This document shows, piece by piece, positions 20,605 to 30,622 of a stretch of 64,000 nt of DNA. The position numbers were made by a program, and so were the translations under genes. How positions within the stretch are numbered: the stretch's first letter is position 1; the number at the start of each line of letters is the position of its first letter. Below the pieces are notes generated by a model, which saw only the letters and a program-made list of their open reading frames with translations, had not been told where the DNA came from and did no database searches. The stretch comes from CBDFMG01 sp965221205 [NCBI: bacterium] (GTDB taxonomy: Bacteria; SM23-31), in the NCBI GenBank assembly GCA_965221205.1, contig OZ244870.1:2666001-2730000 (forward strand), given 5' to 3'.

Positions 20605-21546
20605 TTATACAACACTTTCGTGAATATACGAACGTGCAATATTAACATCTTTTTGAATTTGTTGTTTTAGCAACACAGGAGAGTCAAATTTCTTTTCGTT
20701 CCTTATTTTTTTTAAAAATGCTACAGAAATCTTTGCATTGTAAATATCTTCGTCGAAATCAAGAATATGAACTTCGAGTTTTGTTGATTTTCCATTAAAT
20801 GTCGGACCTATTCCAACATTCATTACTCCTTGAAATTTCTTACCATTTAAATCAACAGATACCACGTAGACACCATGCGGGGGAAGGCACTTTTTTTCAT
20901 TATCAATTTTTATATTTGCCGTCGGATAATTCAGTTTACGCCCAACACCATCACCTCGAATAACCGTACCGGATATCAAATATGATCTTCCCAAACTACC
21001 ACGAGCACACTCCATTTCCCCATCCAAAATAAGCTTGCGAATCTTGGAACTGGCAATTATACCTGATTGATTCGAAATTGGTTCCTGAACTATAAAATCA
21101 AAATTCAGTTTCTCACTTTCATTCTTCAGAAAATCCCTATCTCCCGCTCTATCCTTTCCAAATCCGTGATCAAAACCTATGATAAGCGTTTGAAACCCAA
21201 TTGCCTGAAAGAGAATTTGCTCGATAAATTCATCGGGCAGTATTTTAGAAAACGCTTCTGTAAACGGAATAATGATAAGACGGTCGACATCACGTTGCTC
21301 AATGAGATTTATTTTTTCTTCAACAGTGGTGAGAAGTCCAATTGGTGCATTTGCTTTTTTACGCACTACATAGCGCGGATGCGGCTCAAATGTCACTACT
21401 GTTGATGGCGCTCTCTTTTCTTTTGCATAAGTAACAACTTTATCGATGATCGTTTGATGCGCTCTATGAATCCCATCAAACGTCCCTATCGTTATAACAC
21501 TATTGGATTGACGTTGACAGTCTTCTAAACTTCTTATAACTTCCAT
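20605..21546 (-). CDS. ribF: Bifunctional riboflavin kinase / FAD synthetase
   Basis: Makes FMN and FAD from riboflavin; about 313 residues. The N-terminal nucleotidyltransferase domain has TIGTFDGIHRAHQ and IIGFDHGFGKDRAGD. The C-terminal kinase domain has GDGVGRKLNYPTANI and MNVGIGPTFN. The ATG at 21546 lies 2 bases after the truB stop; a longer upstream reading frame would overlap truB by 48 bases and adds unconserved residues. The truB-ribF order is common in bacteria. Confidence 0.96.
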   Translation of the reverse strand: MEVIRSLEDCQRQSNSVITIGTFDGIHRAHQTIIDKVVTYAKEKRAPSTVVTFEPHPRYVVRKKANAPIGLLTTVEEKINLIEQRDVDRLIIIPFTEAFSKILPDEFIEQILFQAIGFQTLIIGFDHGFGKDRAGDRDFLKNESEKLNFDFIVQEPISNQSGIIASSKIRKLILDGEMECARGSLGRSYLISGTVIRGDGVGRKLNYPTANIKIDNEKKCLPPHGVYVVSVDLNGKKFQGVMNVGIGPTFNGKSTKLEVHILDFDEDIYNAKISVAFLKKIRNEKKFDSPVLLKQQIQKDVNIARSYIHESVV

Positions 21547-21548
21547 AA

Positions 21549-22220
21549 TCAATTTTGCACTATTTTCGCCACATGATCCGGCAACTGATTCCAAGTAACT
21601 GCGTCATCAATATTGTAAGATCCTACTTTAGTTCTCGTCAATCCACACAAAACACCACCACAGCCAAGTTTCTTACCAAGATCATGAGCAATACTTCTTA
21701 TATATGTTCCCTTGGAACAGGTAATTTTAACAATTGCCACACCGTTCTTATACGATTCCAGAACAATATCGTGCACATGGACAGTTCGCGGCTCCGGTGT
21801 AACAGGCTCTCCTCTTCTCGCATAAACATAATAAGGTTGGCCTTTATATTTCAGAGCAGAATATACTGGGGGCACCTGCACAATCTCACCTTGGAAATCC
21901 TGTAATGCAGCCTGGATGATAGCGCTGTCAAATTTTTGTAGCGGGTATTCTGCAATTACTTTACCCACACTGTCATATGAATCTGTCTCGTATCCGAACT
22001 GAATAGTTCCGATATATTCTTTTTCAAGTTCCATTAATGATTCAACTTGTTTCGTTGCACGTCCAGCAACAACAATTAGCACTCCGGAAGCTGAAGGGTC
22101 AAGAGTACCTGCATGACCGACTTTACGGATTTTGCTCAATTTTCTAACATAGGAAACAACAGCGAAAGAGCTTTTCCCAACAGGCTTATCAACATTGACT
22201 ACACACCAGAAATCACTCAT
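21549..22220 (-). CDS. truB: tRNA pseudouridine-55 synthase
   Basis: Forms pseudouridine 55 in the tRNA T-loop. Conserved blocks are NVDKPVGKSS at the start, KVGHAGTLDPSASGVL with the catalytic Asp, the YSALKYKGQPYYVYAR block, and the SKGTYIRSIAHDLG block. At 223 residues it is a short form that ends soon after the catalytic domain, with no PUA domain. The start ATG overlaps the rbfA stop by 4 bases. Confidence 0.96.
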   Translation of the reverse strand: MSDFWCVVNVDKPVGKSSFAVVSYVRKLSKIRKVGHAGTLDPSASGVLIVVAGRATKQVESLMELEKEYIGTIQFGYETDSYDSVGKVIAEYPLQKFDSAIIQAALQDFQGEIVQVPPVYSALKYKGQPYYVYARRGEPVTPEPRTVHVHDIVLESYKNGVAIVKITCSKGTYIRSIAHDLGKKLGCGGVLCGLTRTKVGSYNIDDAVTWNQLPDHVAKIVQN

Positions 22221-22588
22221 TCCTCTTTATGCTCGCTGTCGTCGGGTTCCGTATTTATTTGTGACAAGAGATCGTTGATCCGAAATGCATTATCAAGCGA
22301 AGTGTCCGCTACAATCGATAACATCGGATTATAGCGCAGATTTATTCCTTTGCCCAATTTTCTTCGGATATTTTTCACTTCCTTTTTCAGAATATGAAGC
22401 GATTTCCGTTTTGCATGTTCAGGTCCATAAAAACTGACAAATATTTTTGCGTATTTCGCATCATCTGACAACTCTGCCCGCATTATAGTCGCTATACCGG
22501 GCAGCATTCCTGAAATATCTCTTTGTATAATTAAACTGAGATTCGTTTTAATAAGCTCTTCTAATCGCAACTTCCTTTTGAAATCCAT
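22217..22588 (-). CDS. rbfA: Ribosome-binding factor A
   Basis: Single KH-fold protein of 123 residues that binds 16S rRNA during late 30S maturation. Conserved: RLEELIKTNLSLIIQRDI near the N-terminus, the DDAKYAKIFVSFYG strand, and the ending NLRYNPMLSIVADTSLDNAFRIN. An acidic tail follows. It lies between the DUF503 gene and truB, overlapping truB by 4 bases, in a canonical nusA-infB-rbfA-truB operon. Confidence 0.95.
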   Translation of the reverse strand: MDFKRKLRLEELIKTNLSLIIQRDISGMLPGIATIMRAELSDDAKYAKIFVSFYGPEHAKRKSLHILKKEVKNIRRKLGKGINLRYNPMLSIVADTSLDNAFRINDLLSQINTEPDDSEHKEE

Positions 22589-22590
22589 AA

Positions 22591-22872
22591 TTACACTAAT
22601 CGCATATTCCAGAGCATGATATTCACCCTTACCTCACGCTCAATAAACATCTCAAGCTTTGCAGTAATCGAATCTAATTGTGCATGATCTGTTGTAACAA
22701 CGCCAACACCTAAAGCAGCACGTTGCCATTTGTCGTGATAATCGACTTCGGATATAGATACATTAAACGAATTTCTGATTTTCTGAATCAAACTTTTGAG
22801 AATTGATCGTTTTTCCTTCAATGAACGAACCTGGGGCAAATATAGCTCAACAGAAATAATTCTGGCAATCAT
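22591..22872 (-). CDS. DUF503 (YlxP-like) protein
   Basis: Protein of 93 residues with the DUF503 pattern: an N-terminal strand (ISVELYLPQVRSLKEKR), the SILKSLIQKIRNSFNVSISEVDYHDKWQRAALGV block and a C-terminal strand. YlxP-like proteins sit between infB and rbfA in many genomes and are thought to act in ribosome assembly; their biochemistry is not settled. It is separated from rbfA by 2 bases. No oddities. Confidence 0.92.
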   Translation of the reverse strand: MIARIISVELYLPQVRSLKEKRSILKSLIQKIRNSFNVSISEVDYHDKWQRAALGVGVVTTDHAQLDSITAKLEMFIEREVRVNIMLWNMRLV

Positions 22873-22884
22873 GGAAATATTTGT

Positions 22885-25599
22885 TTATTGTAGAAGAACC
22901 CTTTTCACTTCAACATTTTTATACGACTCTAAAAAATCACCAACTTTGATGTCATTAAAATTTTTGAGCCCTATTCCACATTCAAATCCGCTCGCAACGT
23001 CTTTTACATCATCTTTAAATCTACGGAGGGAATCTATTGTGCCATCATAAACTTCTATTCCATCACGAACAAGTCGGATTTTACTATTTCTCAACACCTT
23101 ACCCGATACAACATAACAGCCCGCAATCACACCTGCTTTTGGTACGCGGAATGTATCTCTTACTTCTATTGTTGATTCTATTTCTTCTTTAATATCAGGT
23201 TCAAGCATACCCTCAAGAGTAGCTCTTACATCTTCAATCACATCGTATATCACATCATAAAGCTGCATATCCACCTTATCGGCCGCAGCAAGAGTCCTGG
23301 CTTTGAGATTGGGTCTGACATGAAAACCTATAATGATACCACCCGATGCGGTAGCAAGCAGAACATCAGCTTCATTTATTGCACCGATGCTTTTATGGAT
23401 AATCTTAACATCGACTTCATCGTTGCTCAATTTTAATAGTGAATCCTCAATTGCCTCTATCGATCCGTCAGTATCACCTTTTAAGACAATTTTCAGATCC
23501 TTAATCTTTCCAAGCTTCACTTGCTCAGATATATCATATAGACTCTTCACTGGAACTCTTCTAAAGTCATGTTCACGCTTCAATTGCTGCCGCTTCAAAC
23601 TCAGTGCTTTCGCTTCTCTATCGGAGTCCATTCCAGTCACAACATCACCAGCCTGAGGCATTCCGGAAAAACCAATGACCTGGATTGGAGTTGATGACGA
23701 TGCACTCTTAACTTTGACACCACGTTCATTAAACATAGCTTTTACTCTGCCATAGTGCTGGCCGCACACAAAATAGTCTCCAATTTTAAGTGTTCCGTTT
23801 TTAACGAGAATCGCACACACTGTTCCCCTGCCTTTTTCAACTCTTGATTCAATGACAAATCCTCTTGTCCTTCCATTCGGACTCACTTTCAATTCGAGAA
23901 GTTCCGCCTGAATCAGAATAGTCTCCAGAAGTTCATCAATACCCTGCCCTGTTTTCGCAGAAACATCGACCGAAGGATATTTGCCACCCCAGCTCTCAAC
24001 AAGAACATTTTGTTCTGAAAGCTGCTGCTTAATCCGTTCAATATCGGTTTCAGGTTTATCAATCTTGTTGATAGCAACAATAATCGGCACTTCAGCAGCC
24101 TGGGCATGGTTCAACGCTTCCAGCGTCTGTGGCATAACACTATCATCTGCCGCAACAATCAAAACTACAATATCGGTTACTTGCGCACCGCGAGCACGCA
24201 TAGCGGTGAAAGCCTCATGGCCGGGTGTATCAAGAAATGTAATGCATTTCTCCTGAATCTCAACCTCATAAGCACCAATGTGCTGAGTAATCCCCCCTTT
24301 TTCCCCAGCAACAACATTTGACTGCCTGATATAATCAAGAAGAGAAGTTTTTCCATGATCGACATGACCCATGATCGTCACAACAGGAGGGCACTCTTCG
24401 AGATCTTCCTCATCGATCTCTTCTTCCTCAAATCCAAATTCTTCATACTCACTGATCTCATTTACTCCAAAACCAAACTCATCAGAGACCATTGTGATTG
24501 TGTCCATATCGAGTCGCTGATTAATAGATACAATTAAGCCGAGTTCGAGGCATTTTTTTATAACCTCATTTGTTTCGACCTGCATCAAGTTGGCAAGCTC
24601 AGCAACTGATAGATATTCAGTAACATCTATAATGCTCTCAACTTCAAATTCCTCGTCACTGTTTTGTGCTTTTTTCTTGTACTTTTTAAGTTTCTGTGAC
24701 TCATCCATCTTTGCCATAGTTTCCTTGATGGAAGCATCTATTTCACGAGAATCTATCCTCTTTTTACGGACACGCTTCCGCTTTTTCCCTTTTTTATCAT
24801 CACTGTCAGTTGCTGCCGAATCAGTCTTTACTGTTACTTGCTTCTTTTCCTTTATTTTTTCAGCAAGACCACGGCCTTTTTTCGACAACTTACGTAATTT
24901 TTTGGAATCGTCTACAACTACTTTCTTTTTTCTTCTAGGCTTTTCAACCGGCAATTCAATCGTATCAACTTGCTCACCAATTTTCTGAACATATTCTTTC
25001 TCAGGCTCAGGTTCTGTTTCAACTTCTGCTACCGGCGCTTCGGCAAAAACTTCCTCAACATCTTTTTCAGTAACCTTCTCCGCTTCTTTAGGTTTCACTT
25101 CTTCATCTACTACATCAGAATCGCTGACTTCTACTTCAGTTACTTCTTTTACTATCTTTTTTGTTTTCGTTTTTTTCTTCGTCACCTTTATTTCTTCAAC
25201 AGAAGCAGCTTCATCCACAACTTTACCATCGTCAACAGCAGCTTTCAACTTATCCGCATCAGCCGATTTCTTCAAAGAGGCCAAAGCCTCAAGTATAGCT
25301 GGTTTTTTTGCCTCTTTTGGCTGTTTAACATCGGCGCCAATAGTATCCACTGCCGCCTGCTCATCAACGCCTTCAGCATCACCTCGCATCTGAGCCCGTT
25401 TTATTCGCAATAACACTTTACGCTCGGCAAGTGTTTTTTCAGCACTGAAATGATCCATGATTTTTGAATACATTTCATCGTCAATCGGACTATTAACATT
25501 GCTCACTTTAGAACCAGAGTCATGCAAATACTCGATCAGCGTATCTGATGCAATATTAAGCTCTTTAGCTAATTTAAATATGCGGATTTTACTTCCCAA
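22885..25599 (-). CDS. infB: Translation initiation factor IF-2
   Basis: GTPase that brings initiator tRNA to the 30S subunit; 904 residues. It has a short N-terminal IF2 domain (residues 1-50), a long lysine/glutamate-rich low-complexity linker (about 70-330), the IF2 N-domain near 330-400, and the G domain with GHVDHGKT at about 410, DTPGHEAF and NKIDKPETD. Domains II-IV follow, ending in the fMet-tRNA-binding region. The start is TTG at 25599, 3 bases after the nusA stop, with AGGAG upstream inside nusA. The N-terminal extension is typical of long IF-2 forms. Confidence 0.98.
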   Translation of the reverse strand: MGSKIRIFKLAKELNIASDTLIEYLHDSGSKVSNVNSPIDDEMYSKIMDHFSAEKTLAERKVLLRIKRAQMRGDAEGVDEQAAVDTIGADVKQPKEAKKPAILEALASLKKSADADKLKAAVDDGKVVDEAASVEEIKVTKKKTKTKKIVKEVTEVEVSDSDVVDEEVKPKEAEKVTEKDVEEVFAEAPVAEVETEPEPEKEYVQKIGEQVDTIELPVEKPRRKKKVVVDDSKKLRKLSKKGRGLAEKIKEKKQVTVKTDSAATDSDDKKGKKRKRVRKKRIDSREIDASIKETMAKMDESQKLKKYKKKAQNSDEEFEVESIIDVTEYLSVAELANLMQVETNEVIKKCLELGLIVSINQRLDMDTITMVSDEFGFGVNEISEYEEFGFEEEEIDEEDLEECPPVVTIMGHVDHGKTSLLDYIRQSNVVAGEKGGITQHIGAYEVEIQEKCITFLDTPGHEAFTAMRARGAQVTDIVVLIVAADDSVMPQTLEALNHAQAAEVPIIVAINKIDKPETDIERIKQQLSEQNVLVESWGGKYPSVDVSAKTGQGIDELLETILIQAELLELKVSPNGRTRGFVIESRVEKGRGTVCAILVKNGTLKIGDYFVCGQHYGRVKAMFNERGVKVKSASSSTPIQVIGFSGMPQAGDVVTGMDSDREAKALSLKRQQLKREHDFRRVPVKSLYDISEQVKLGKIKDLKIVLKGDTDGSIEAIEDSLLKLSNDEVDVKIIHKSIGAINEADVLLATASGGIIIGFHVRPNLKARTLAAADKVDMQLYDVIYDVIEDVRATLEGMLEPDIKEEIESTIEVRDTFRVPKAGVIAGCYVVSGKVLRNSKIRLVRDGIEVYDGTIDSLRRFKDDVKDVASGFECGIGLKNFNDIKVGDFLESYKNVEVKRVLLQ

Positions 25600-25604
25600 A
25601 GCCT

Positions 25605-26843
25605 TCAGTTCTCCTCTTCGTAGTAAGAATTCATAACCTCCATGATTTTTTTAGCAGTTTTTTCACCTATACCAAAAATTTCCATAATTTTATCATATTC
25701 TACGTCAAGAATATCCTCAGCGGTTTCGTAACCACTACCAATGAGTTTCTGCTTAATTTTGTCTGACAAACCATCGACCATCATAATGTAGATGACTTCT
25801 TCGACCTTCCTTTTCAGCTCCGATTCTTTGACAATTTCGATCGCATAACCGGTTAGAATAGATGCAAGCCGCAGATTTTGCCCCCCCTTGCCGTACGCAA
25901 GAGCAATTTGATCTTCCTCGACAATCACTTTAGCCGTTTTCGGCTCTTCATCAATTTCGACATTTTTAGGTTTGCAGGGACTCAATGCTCTCGAAATGTA
26001 AATTTTCGAATCACTGCTGTAACTGATAATATCAATTTTTTCGTTGTTAAGTTCTTTCACGATAGCCTGAATTCGAACACCTTTCATACCGACACATGCC
26101 CCAACCGGATCAATCCTTTTATCGGACGACTCTACTGCAATTTTTGTCCGGTCGCCAGCCTCTCTTTCAACACCTTTGATTTCGATAATTCCATCATAAA
26201 TTTCAGGGACTTCCAATTCAAAAAGATGTACAAGGAACCGCGCATCTTTTCGTGAGGCAATAATTTCAGGTCCCCGGGCAGTGCGCTCGACCGACTTTAT
26301 AATGGCCCTGATACTATCACCACGCCGGTACCGTTCATTACTGATTTGTTCCGAACGGGGCAAAACAACTTCTATCTTATCAAGACTGATAATGATTTCA
26401 TTTTTGTTGATCTGCGTAATATCGCCAATTATAATTTCGCCAACACGATTTTTGAATTCCTCAAAAATAACCTCTTTTTCTGCATCTTTAATTCTCTGAC
26501 TGAGATTCTGCTTTGCAGAAATGATTAATCGCCTTCCAAAGCTTGTTGGATCAACAATCTCAACATACTCATCGCCAATATCAAAGTCCGGTTCAAATTT
26601 TTGAGCTTCTTCAAGAGAAATTTCGGTAATCGGATCTTCGACATCTTCGACAATTAATTTCTCGTGATATATTTCAATTTCGCCTTTTTCAATATTGACA
26701 ATCACATCGAAATTATCAGAAGCTCCGTACTTCTTCTTGATCATCATCACAAAAATATTTTCCATGATTTCGCCAAGAAGATCACGATCAACATTTTTAT
26801 CTCGTGCAATCTCTTTAAAGGCATCTACAATATCTTTATTCAT
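25605..26843 (-). CDS. nusA: Transcription termination/antitermination factor NusA
   Basis: RNA polymerase-binding factor of 412 residues: N-terminal polymerase-binding domain (1-120), S1 domain (about 130-200, VGEIIIGDITQINKNEIII), two KH domains (DPVGACVGMKGVRIQAIVKELNNEKID and the AYGKGGQNLRLASILTG block), and a C-terminal helix-hairpin-helix (IFGIGEKTAKKIME). A strongly acidic C-terminal repeat region is absent. ATG at 26843. It is in the standard rimP-nusA-infB order. Confidence 0.97.
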   Translation of the reverse strand: MNKDIVDAFKEIARDKNVDRDLLGEIMENIFVMMIKKKYGASDNFDVIVNIEKGEIEIYHEKLIVEDVEDPITEISLEEAQKFEPDFDIGDEYVEIVDPTSFGRRLIISAKQNLSQRIKDAEKEVIFEEFKNRVGEIIIGDITQINKNEIIISLDKIEVVLPRSEQISNERYRRGDSIRAIIKSVERTARGPEIIASRKDARFLVHLFELEVPEIYDGIIEIKGVEREAGDRTKIAVESSDKRIDPVGACVGMKGVRIQAIVKELNNEKIDIISYSSDSKIYISRALSPCKPKNVEIDEEPKTAKVIVEEDQIALAYGKGGQNLRLASILTGYAIEIVKESELKRKVEEVIYIMMVDGLSDKIKQKLIGSGYETAEDILDVEYDKIMEIFGIGEKTAKKIMEVMNSYYEEEN

Positions 26844-26883
26844 AACCTTGCGGCTCCCCTCTGAGGAAGATCTTACTCCAATC

Positions 26884-27330
26884 CTACCAAGGCAAAATTA
26901 CTTTACCCTGCACAACTTTTTCAAATGGTATATTTTCGCTTTTATTATTCTTTTCTATTACGAGTATGTGCTCATCAACAGATACCAGTTTTCCTTCTAT
27001 AATTGCGGTACTGCTATCCTGAGTTAACATAACTTGCACTCTTCTTGCAATATTCCGTTTAAAATCGCGGGCAGTTTTCAATGGCCTATCAAGGCCTGGT
27101 GATGAAACTTCAAGCCGGTAATGCAAATCCGCCGTATCGAGCTTTAAGAATTCGTCATTTATCAACCGAGCAACACGAGAACAGTCACCTACCGTTATGC
27201 CGTCATCTTTATCGATAAATACTTTGAATAAAACTTGTTCGGAATGCTGTTCCTGAAGCAATTCGACCACCTCCATACCCTGTTCTTCAATTACAGGCAA
27301 AATATCTTTAAATATCGTGTCGCTAAGCAT
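26884..27330 (-). CDS. rimP: Ribosome maturation factor RimP
   Basis: Protein of about 148 residues needed for 30S maturation. The N-terminal alpha/beta domain has GMEVVELLQEQ and LFKVFIDKDDGITVGDCSRVARLINDEF; the LEVSSPGLDRPLKTARDF block is the family hallmark; a C-terminal SH3-like barrel follows. The ATG at 27330 was chosen (AAAAGG about 9 bases upstream) over a GTG at 27351. It is the first gene of the ribosome-maturation operon, just after a terminator. Confidence 0.94.
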   Translation of the reverse strand: MLSDTIFKDILPVIEEQGMEVVELLQEQHSEQVLFKVFIDKDDGITVGDCSRVARLINDEFLKLDTADLHYRLEVSSPGLDRPLKTARDFKRNIARRVQVMLTQDSSTAIIEGKLVSVDEHILVIEKNNKSENIPFEKVVQGKVILPW

Positions 27331-27351
27331 AAACTTGTGCCTTTTTAACAC

Positions 27352-27376
27352 AAAAAGTGGGTAAAAAACCCACTTT
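27352..27376 (-). terminator. Rho-independent terminator after the MFS gene
   Basis: Read on the minus strand, a perfect 9-bp stem AAAGTGGGT/ACCCACTTT closes a T-rich 5-base loop and runs into further Ts. It lies between the end of the UMF1-type transporter gene and the start of rimP, so it should separate those two transcripts. Composition is A/T-flanked and nearly symmetric, so weak activity on the plus strand is possible. Confidence 0.75.
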
Positions 27377-27428
27377 GAACACTAAATATATGCAATATTT
27401 TTTCGTTAAGCAACAAAAAAGTGCACAA

Positions 27429-28742
27429 TCATGCCACCTCCATGCCCGCCTCACGAGCCTTTTTCATATTGACAAACATAAGCAGAATCATACCGACAAC
27501 AAAAAACACAACCAGTGATACTATTGAATTCCGAAGCGAGCCGGTCATTTGGCCTATAAAAGCAAAAACAAATGGTCCCCAAATAGATGAAAACTTATTA
27601 AAAACAGAATAAAATCCAAAAAATTCTGCAGATGATTCTACCGGTACAATCGAGCTGTAGAGTGATCGGCTTAGTGCCTGTGAACCTCCCATTACAAAGC
27701 CGATTGTGACTCCCAGAATCATATATTCATTTGCTGTAGTCATAAAATATGCATAGATGACGATACACGACCATAATGCTAACGTAATCATCAGTGCATG
27801 TTTCGAGGAAATACGTTCTCCTAATTTGCCAAAAAGAAGGGCTCCGAAAAATGCAATGAACTGAATGATGAGAAGCGTAATCATGAGAACTGTTGGAGAA
27901 AGTTGTAATTCTTGTCTTCCGTATATTGTCCCCATACTGATGACTGTCTGAATACCGTCATTATATATCATGAATGCAATTAAAAAAATTACTAATTTCC
28001 GGTAACTTTTGACTTTTTTGACTGTTGATAACGCATGTAATAAACCCAACCTGATATATTCAACATAACGGTTAATACCTGTATTTGCAGGGTTATCATC
28101 TTGAGAGTTTTTCCCCTCTTTTAAATAAAAAACAGTAAAAAGCGTAAAACCAGCCCACCACAACCCTGCAAACACAAGCGCTAGCCTCGCCGCATGATCT
28201 TCAGATATTCCTAGAGATTCGTGCCCCACGATCAAACCAAGCGAACATGCAAATTGCAATCCACCGCCAACATATCCATATGCATACCCCTTACCCGATA
28301 CCCAGTCCAGTTCGTTATTTTGTGCAATATGGGGTAGAAAAGCATCATAAAAGACATTTGCAGAGACAAAACCGAATTGAGCTACAACAAAAAATATCAT
28401 AGTCTGCCATACTTCGCCTGAACCACAGAAATATAATAATATTGCGAATAGGCTTCCGCCATAGCAAAAAGTCAGCATGAACTTCTTTTTTGAAGCTGAA
28501 TAATCTGCGATTGCTCCGAGAACCGGCGACAGGAGAAATACGAGCAATGCAACGAAACTCAACATATACCCCCAGAGGGTTGCGGCAGAAAAAACTGTAC
28601 CACCGATTACAAAGCCTTCCTGAGGGACAACTACATCCGCAAAATATATTGGCAGTATAGCAACTCCAACCGTTGTGACAAATGCCGAATTTGCCCAATC
28701 GTACATTGCCCAGCCAAATATTTGCTTTTTATCGCTATGCAT
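27429..28742 (-). CDS. MFS transporter, UMF1/Atg22-like family
   Basis: Twelve-helix transporter of 437 residues. The start GWAMYDWANSAFVTTVGVAILPIYF is characteristic of the UMF1 (Atg22-like) branch of the major facilitator superfamily. Other matches are SPVLGAIADYSASKKKFM near helix 2-3 and FIGQMTGSLRNSI near the end. Related eukaryotic proteins export amino acids from vacuoles; bacterial substrates are not established. It lies downstream of uvrC on the same strand and ends before the terminator at 27352-27376. Intact. Confidence 0.9.
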   Translation of the reverse strand: MHSDKKQIFGWAMYDWANSAFVTTVGVAILPIYFADVVVPQEGFVIGGTVFSAATLWGYMLSFVALLVFLLSPVLGAIADYSASKKKFMLTFCYGGSLFAILLYFCGSGEVWQTMIFFVVAQFGFVSANVFYDAFLPHIAQNNELDWVSGKGYAYGYVGGGLQFACSLGLIVGHESLGISEDHAARLALVFAGLWWAGFTLFTVFYLKEGKNSQDDNPANTGINRYVEYIRLGLLHALSTVKKVKSYRKLVIFLIAFMIYNDGIQTVISMGTIYGRQELQLSPTVLMITLLIIQFIAFFGALLFGKLGERISSKHALMITLALWSCIVIYAYFMTTANEYMILGVTIGFVMGGSQALSRSLYSSIVPVESSAEFFGFYSVFNKFSSIWGPFVFAFIGQMTGSLRNSIVSLVVFFVVGMILLMFVNMKKAREAGMEVA

Positions 28743-28767
28743 ACGTGGAATTTTCTACTTCAGGGAA

Positions 28768-30606
28768 TTATTGTGCATTCAAATGGTTATGAATTATTTG
28801 TGCTAAATCAAAATTTATGCTTTTTACATTTACTATTGTCTCTGGCTCAGCCTCACGCAGTTTTGAAATTGAGCCGAAATATTGAAGTAGAGCTTTTCTT
28901 CGTTCTACACCAATACCTGGAATTTTGTCGAGTTCAGAGGTTATCGTTCTCTTTTTACGCTGCTTACGGTGATGTGTAATAGCAAATCTATGCGCCTCAT
29001 CCCTTACTCTCTGTAACAATCTAAGTCCTGCAGAAGTCCGTGGAATATTCTGTGCTTCTGATACACCTGGAATAAATACCTCGTCCAAGCGCTTCGCCAG
29101 TCCGACAATTGGTATATACATCAGATCAAGATTCCGAAGCACTTCAACAGCGGAAGACAATTGCCCTTTACCGCCATCGATTAGTATTAAATCTGGAAGC
29201 TGACCATTTTCTGTTATCTGCCGCGAATATCTTCTTTTAACAGCTTCAGTTATCATCTTAAAATCGTCCGGAGTATCTTTGTGCCGAATTTTAAAAATAC
29301 GATACTCTTTTTTTTGAGGCACACCATTTGAAAAAGAGACCATAGATGCAACAGCGTCTTTGCCCTGTATATTAGAAATATCAAATGCCTCTATTATTTG
29401 AGGAGGATGTGAAAGCTTTAAATTCTCCTGAAGCGTCTTAACGGAATAAGCAAGAAAATCCTTTTTCTGTCTTTGCTGGAGAATAAGTTCTTGCACAAGT
29501 AGTTCAGCATTTTTTATGCACATCCCAGTTAATTTCGCTTTATCACCTTTTTGTGGAATAATTATATTAACATTGCTGCCCCGTTCACCAGACATCCAGT
29601 CAGTTATGAATCCCCGGTCTTCCACATCATGTGAAACAAAAATCTCCGGGGGAATATAGTCAATATTCAAATAAAACTGCATCATGAAACTCTTGAGAAT
29701 TTCTGCATGTGATTTATTCCCTACACCATCAAGCGCATGATGTCGCCGTCCTAGTATTTTCCCCTCCCGTTCCATAAAAACAACTCCGCATGCAACATTC
29801 TCTTCTACTGCAACAGCAACTATATCCCTATCGACGGGTTTTATATCTACCACTTTCTGCTTAGAGTGAAAATTATCGATTTCGCGCAGTCTGTCTCTGA
29901 ACAATGCTGCAGTTTCATAAAGCTGATCTTCTGCAGATTCATTCATTTTTTCAGTTAGCAAGGCTACAAGATTTTTTGTGTGACCACGAAAAAACTCTCT
30001 GACTTGATCTACCATTTCATTATAGTCTTCTTTCGAGACGAGTTCTTCACACGGACCACCACACCGCTTAATGTGATAATCAAGGCAGAGTTTCACCTTC
30101 CGCTTCTGGATTGTATCCGGTGTCAGTTTAAATTTGCAGCTCCTAATTTGAAAAATTTTACGCATCGTCCAGAGTAGCGATCTCATTACCTTAACTTCTG
30201 TATACGGTCCAAAATAGGTACTACCATCATTCATTTTTTTTCGGGTAATATATACTTGGGGGAAATCCTCATTGGTGATTTTGATATACGGATAACTTTT
30301 ATCATCTTTTAAATTCACATTGTAGCGAGGACGATACAGCTTAACGAGATTCGTCTCAAGTATGAGCGCCTCTTTTTCTGTATCTGTAATTATTGTTTCA
30401 ATATCTTTGATTTTCTTTGTGAGCAGATGTGTTTTGATATGCTGCGGCATTGAATTCTGAAAATAAGAGCGTACCCGGCTGCGCAGAATCTTTGCTTTTC
30501 CGATATAGAGAATAGTACCCGAGCTATCTTTCAAAAGATAGACGCCCGGTTTTTTTGGAAGAGAATCTAATTTACCCTTAATTTGCTCAAATGATTCGTT
30601 TTTCAT
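28768..30606 (-). CDS. uvrC: Excinuclease ABC subunit C
   Basis: Nucleotide-excision-repair nuclease making both incisions, 612 residues. The N-terminal GIY-YIG domain has KPGVYLLKDSSGTILYIGKAK, a cysteine-containing region follows, then UVR, then the RNase H-like domain with EAFDISNIQGKDAVASMV and LPDLILIDGGKGQLS, then a tandem HhH (LDKIPGIGVERRKALLQYFGS). The start at 30606 leaves a short gap after cdaA; an in-frame start at 30657 overlaps cdaA and would add 17 unconserved residues. Confidence 0.96.
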   Translation of the reverse strand: MKNESFEQIKGKLDSLPKKPGVYLLKDSSGTILYIGKAKILRSRVRSYFQNSMPQHIKTHLLTKKIKDIETIITDTEKEALILETNLVKLYRPRYNVNLKDDKSYPYIKITNEDFPQVYITRKKMNDGSTYFGPYTEVKVMRSLLWTMRKIFQIRSCKFKLTPDTIQKRKVKLCLDYHIKRCGGPCEELVSKEDYNEMVDQVREFFRGHTKNLVALLTEKMNESAEDQLYETAALFRDRLREIDNFHSKQKVVDIKPVDRDIVAVAVEENVACGVVFMEREGKILGRRHHALDGVGNKSHAEILKSFMMQFYLNIDYIPPEIFVSHDVEDRGFITDWMSGERGSNVNIIIPQKGDKAKLTGMCIKNAELLVQELILQQRQKKDFLAYSVKTLQENLKLSHPPQIIEAFDISNIQGKDAVASMVSFSNGVPQKKEYRIFKIRHKDTPDDFKMITEAVKRRYSRQITENGQLPDLILIDGGKGQLSSAVEVLRNLDLMYIPIVGLAKRLDEVFIPGVSEAQNIPRTSAGLRLLQRVRDEAHRFAITHHRKQRKKRTITSELDKIPGIGVERRKALLQYFGSISKLREAEPETIVNVKSINFDLAQIIHNHLNAQ

Positions 30607-30622
30607 AGGGATTGTGAAGCTT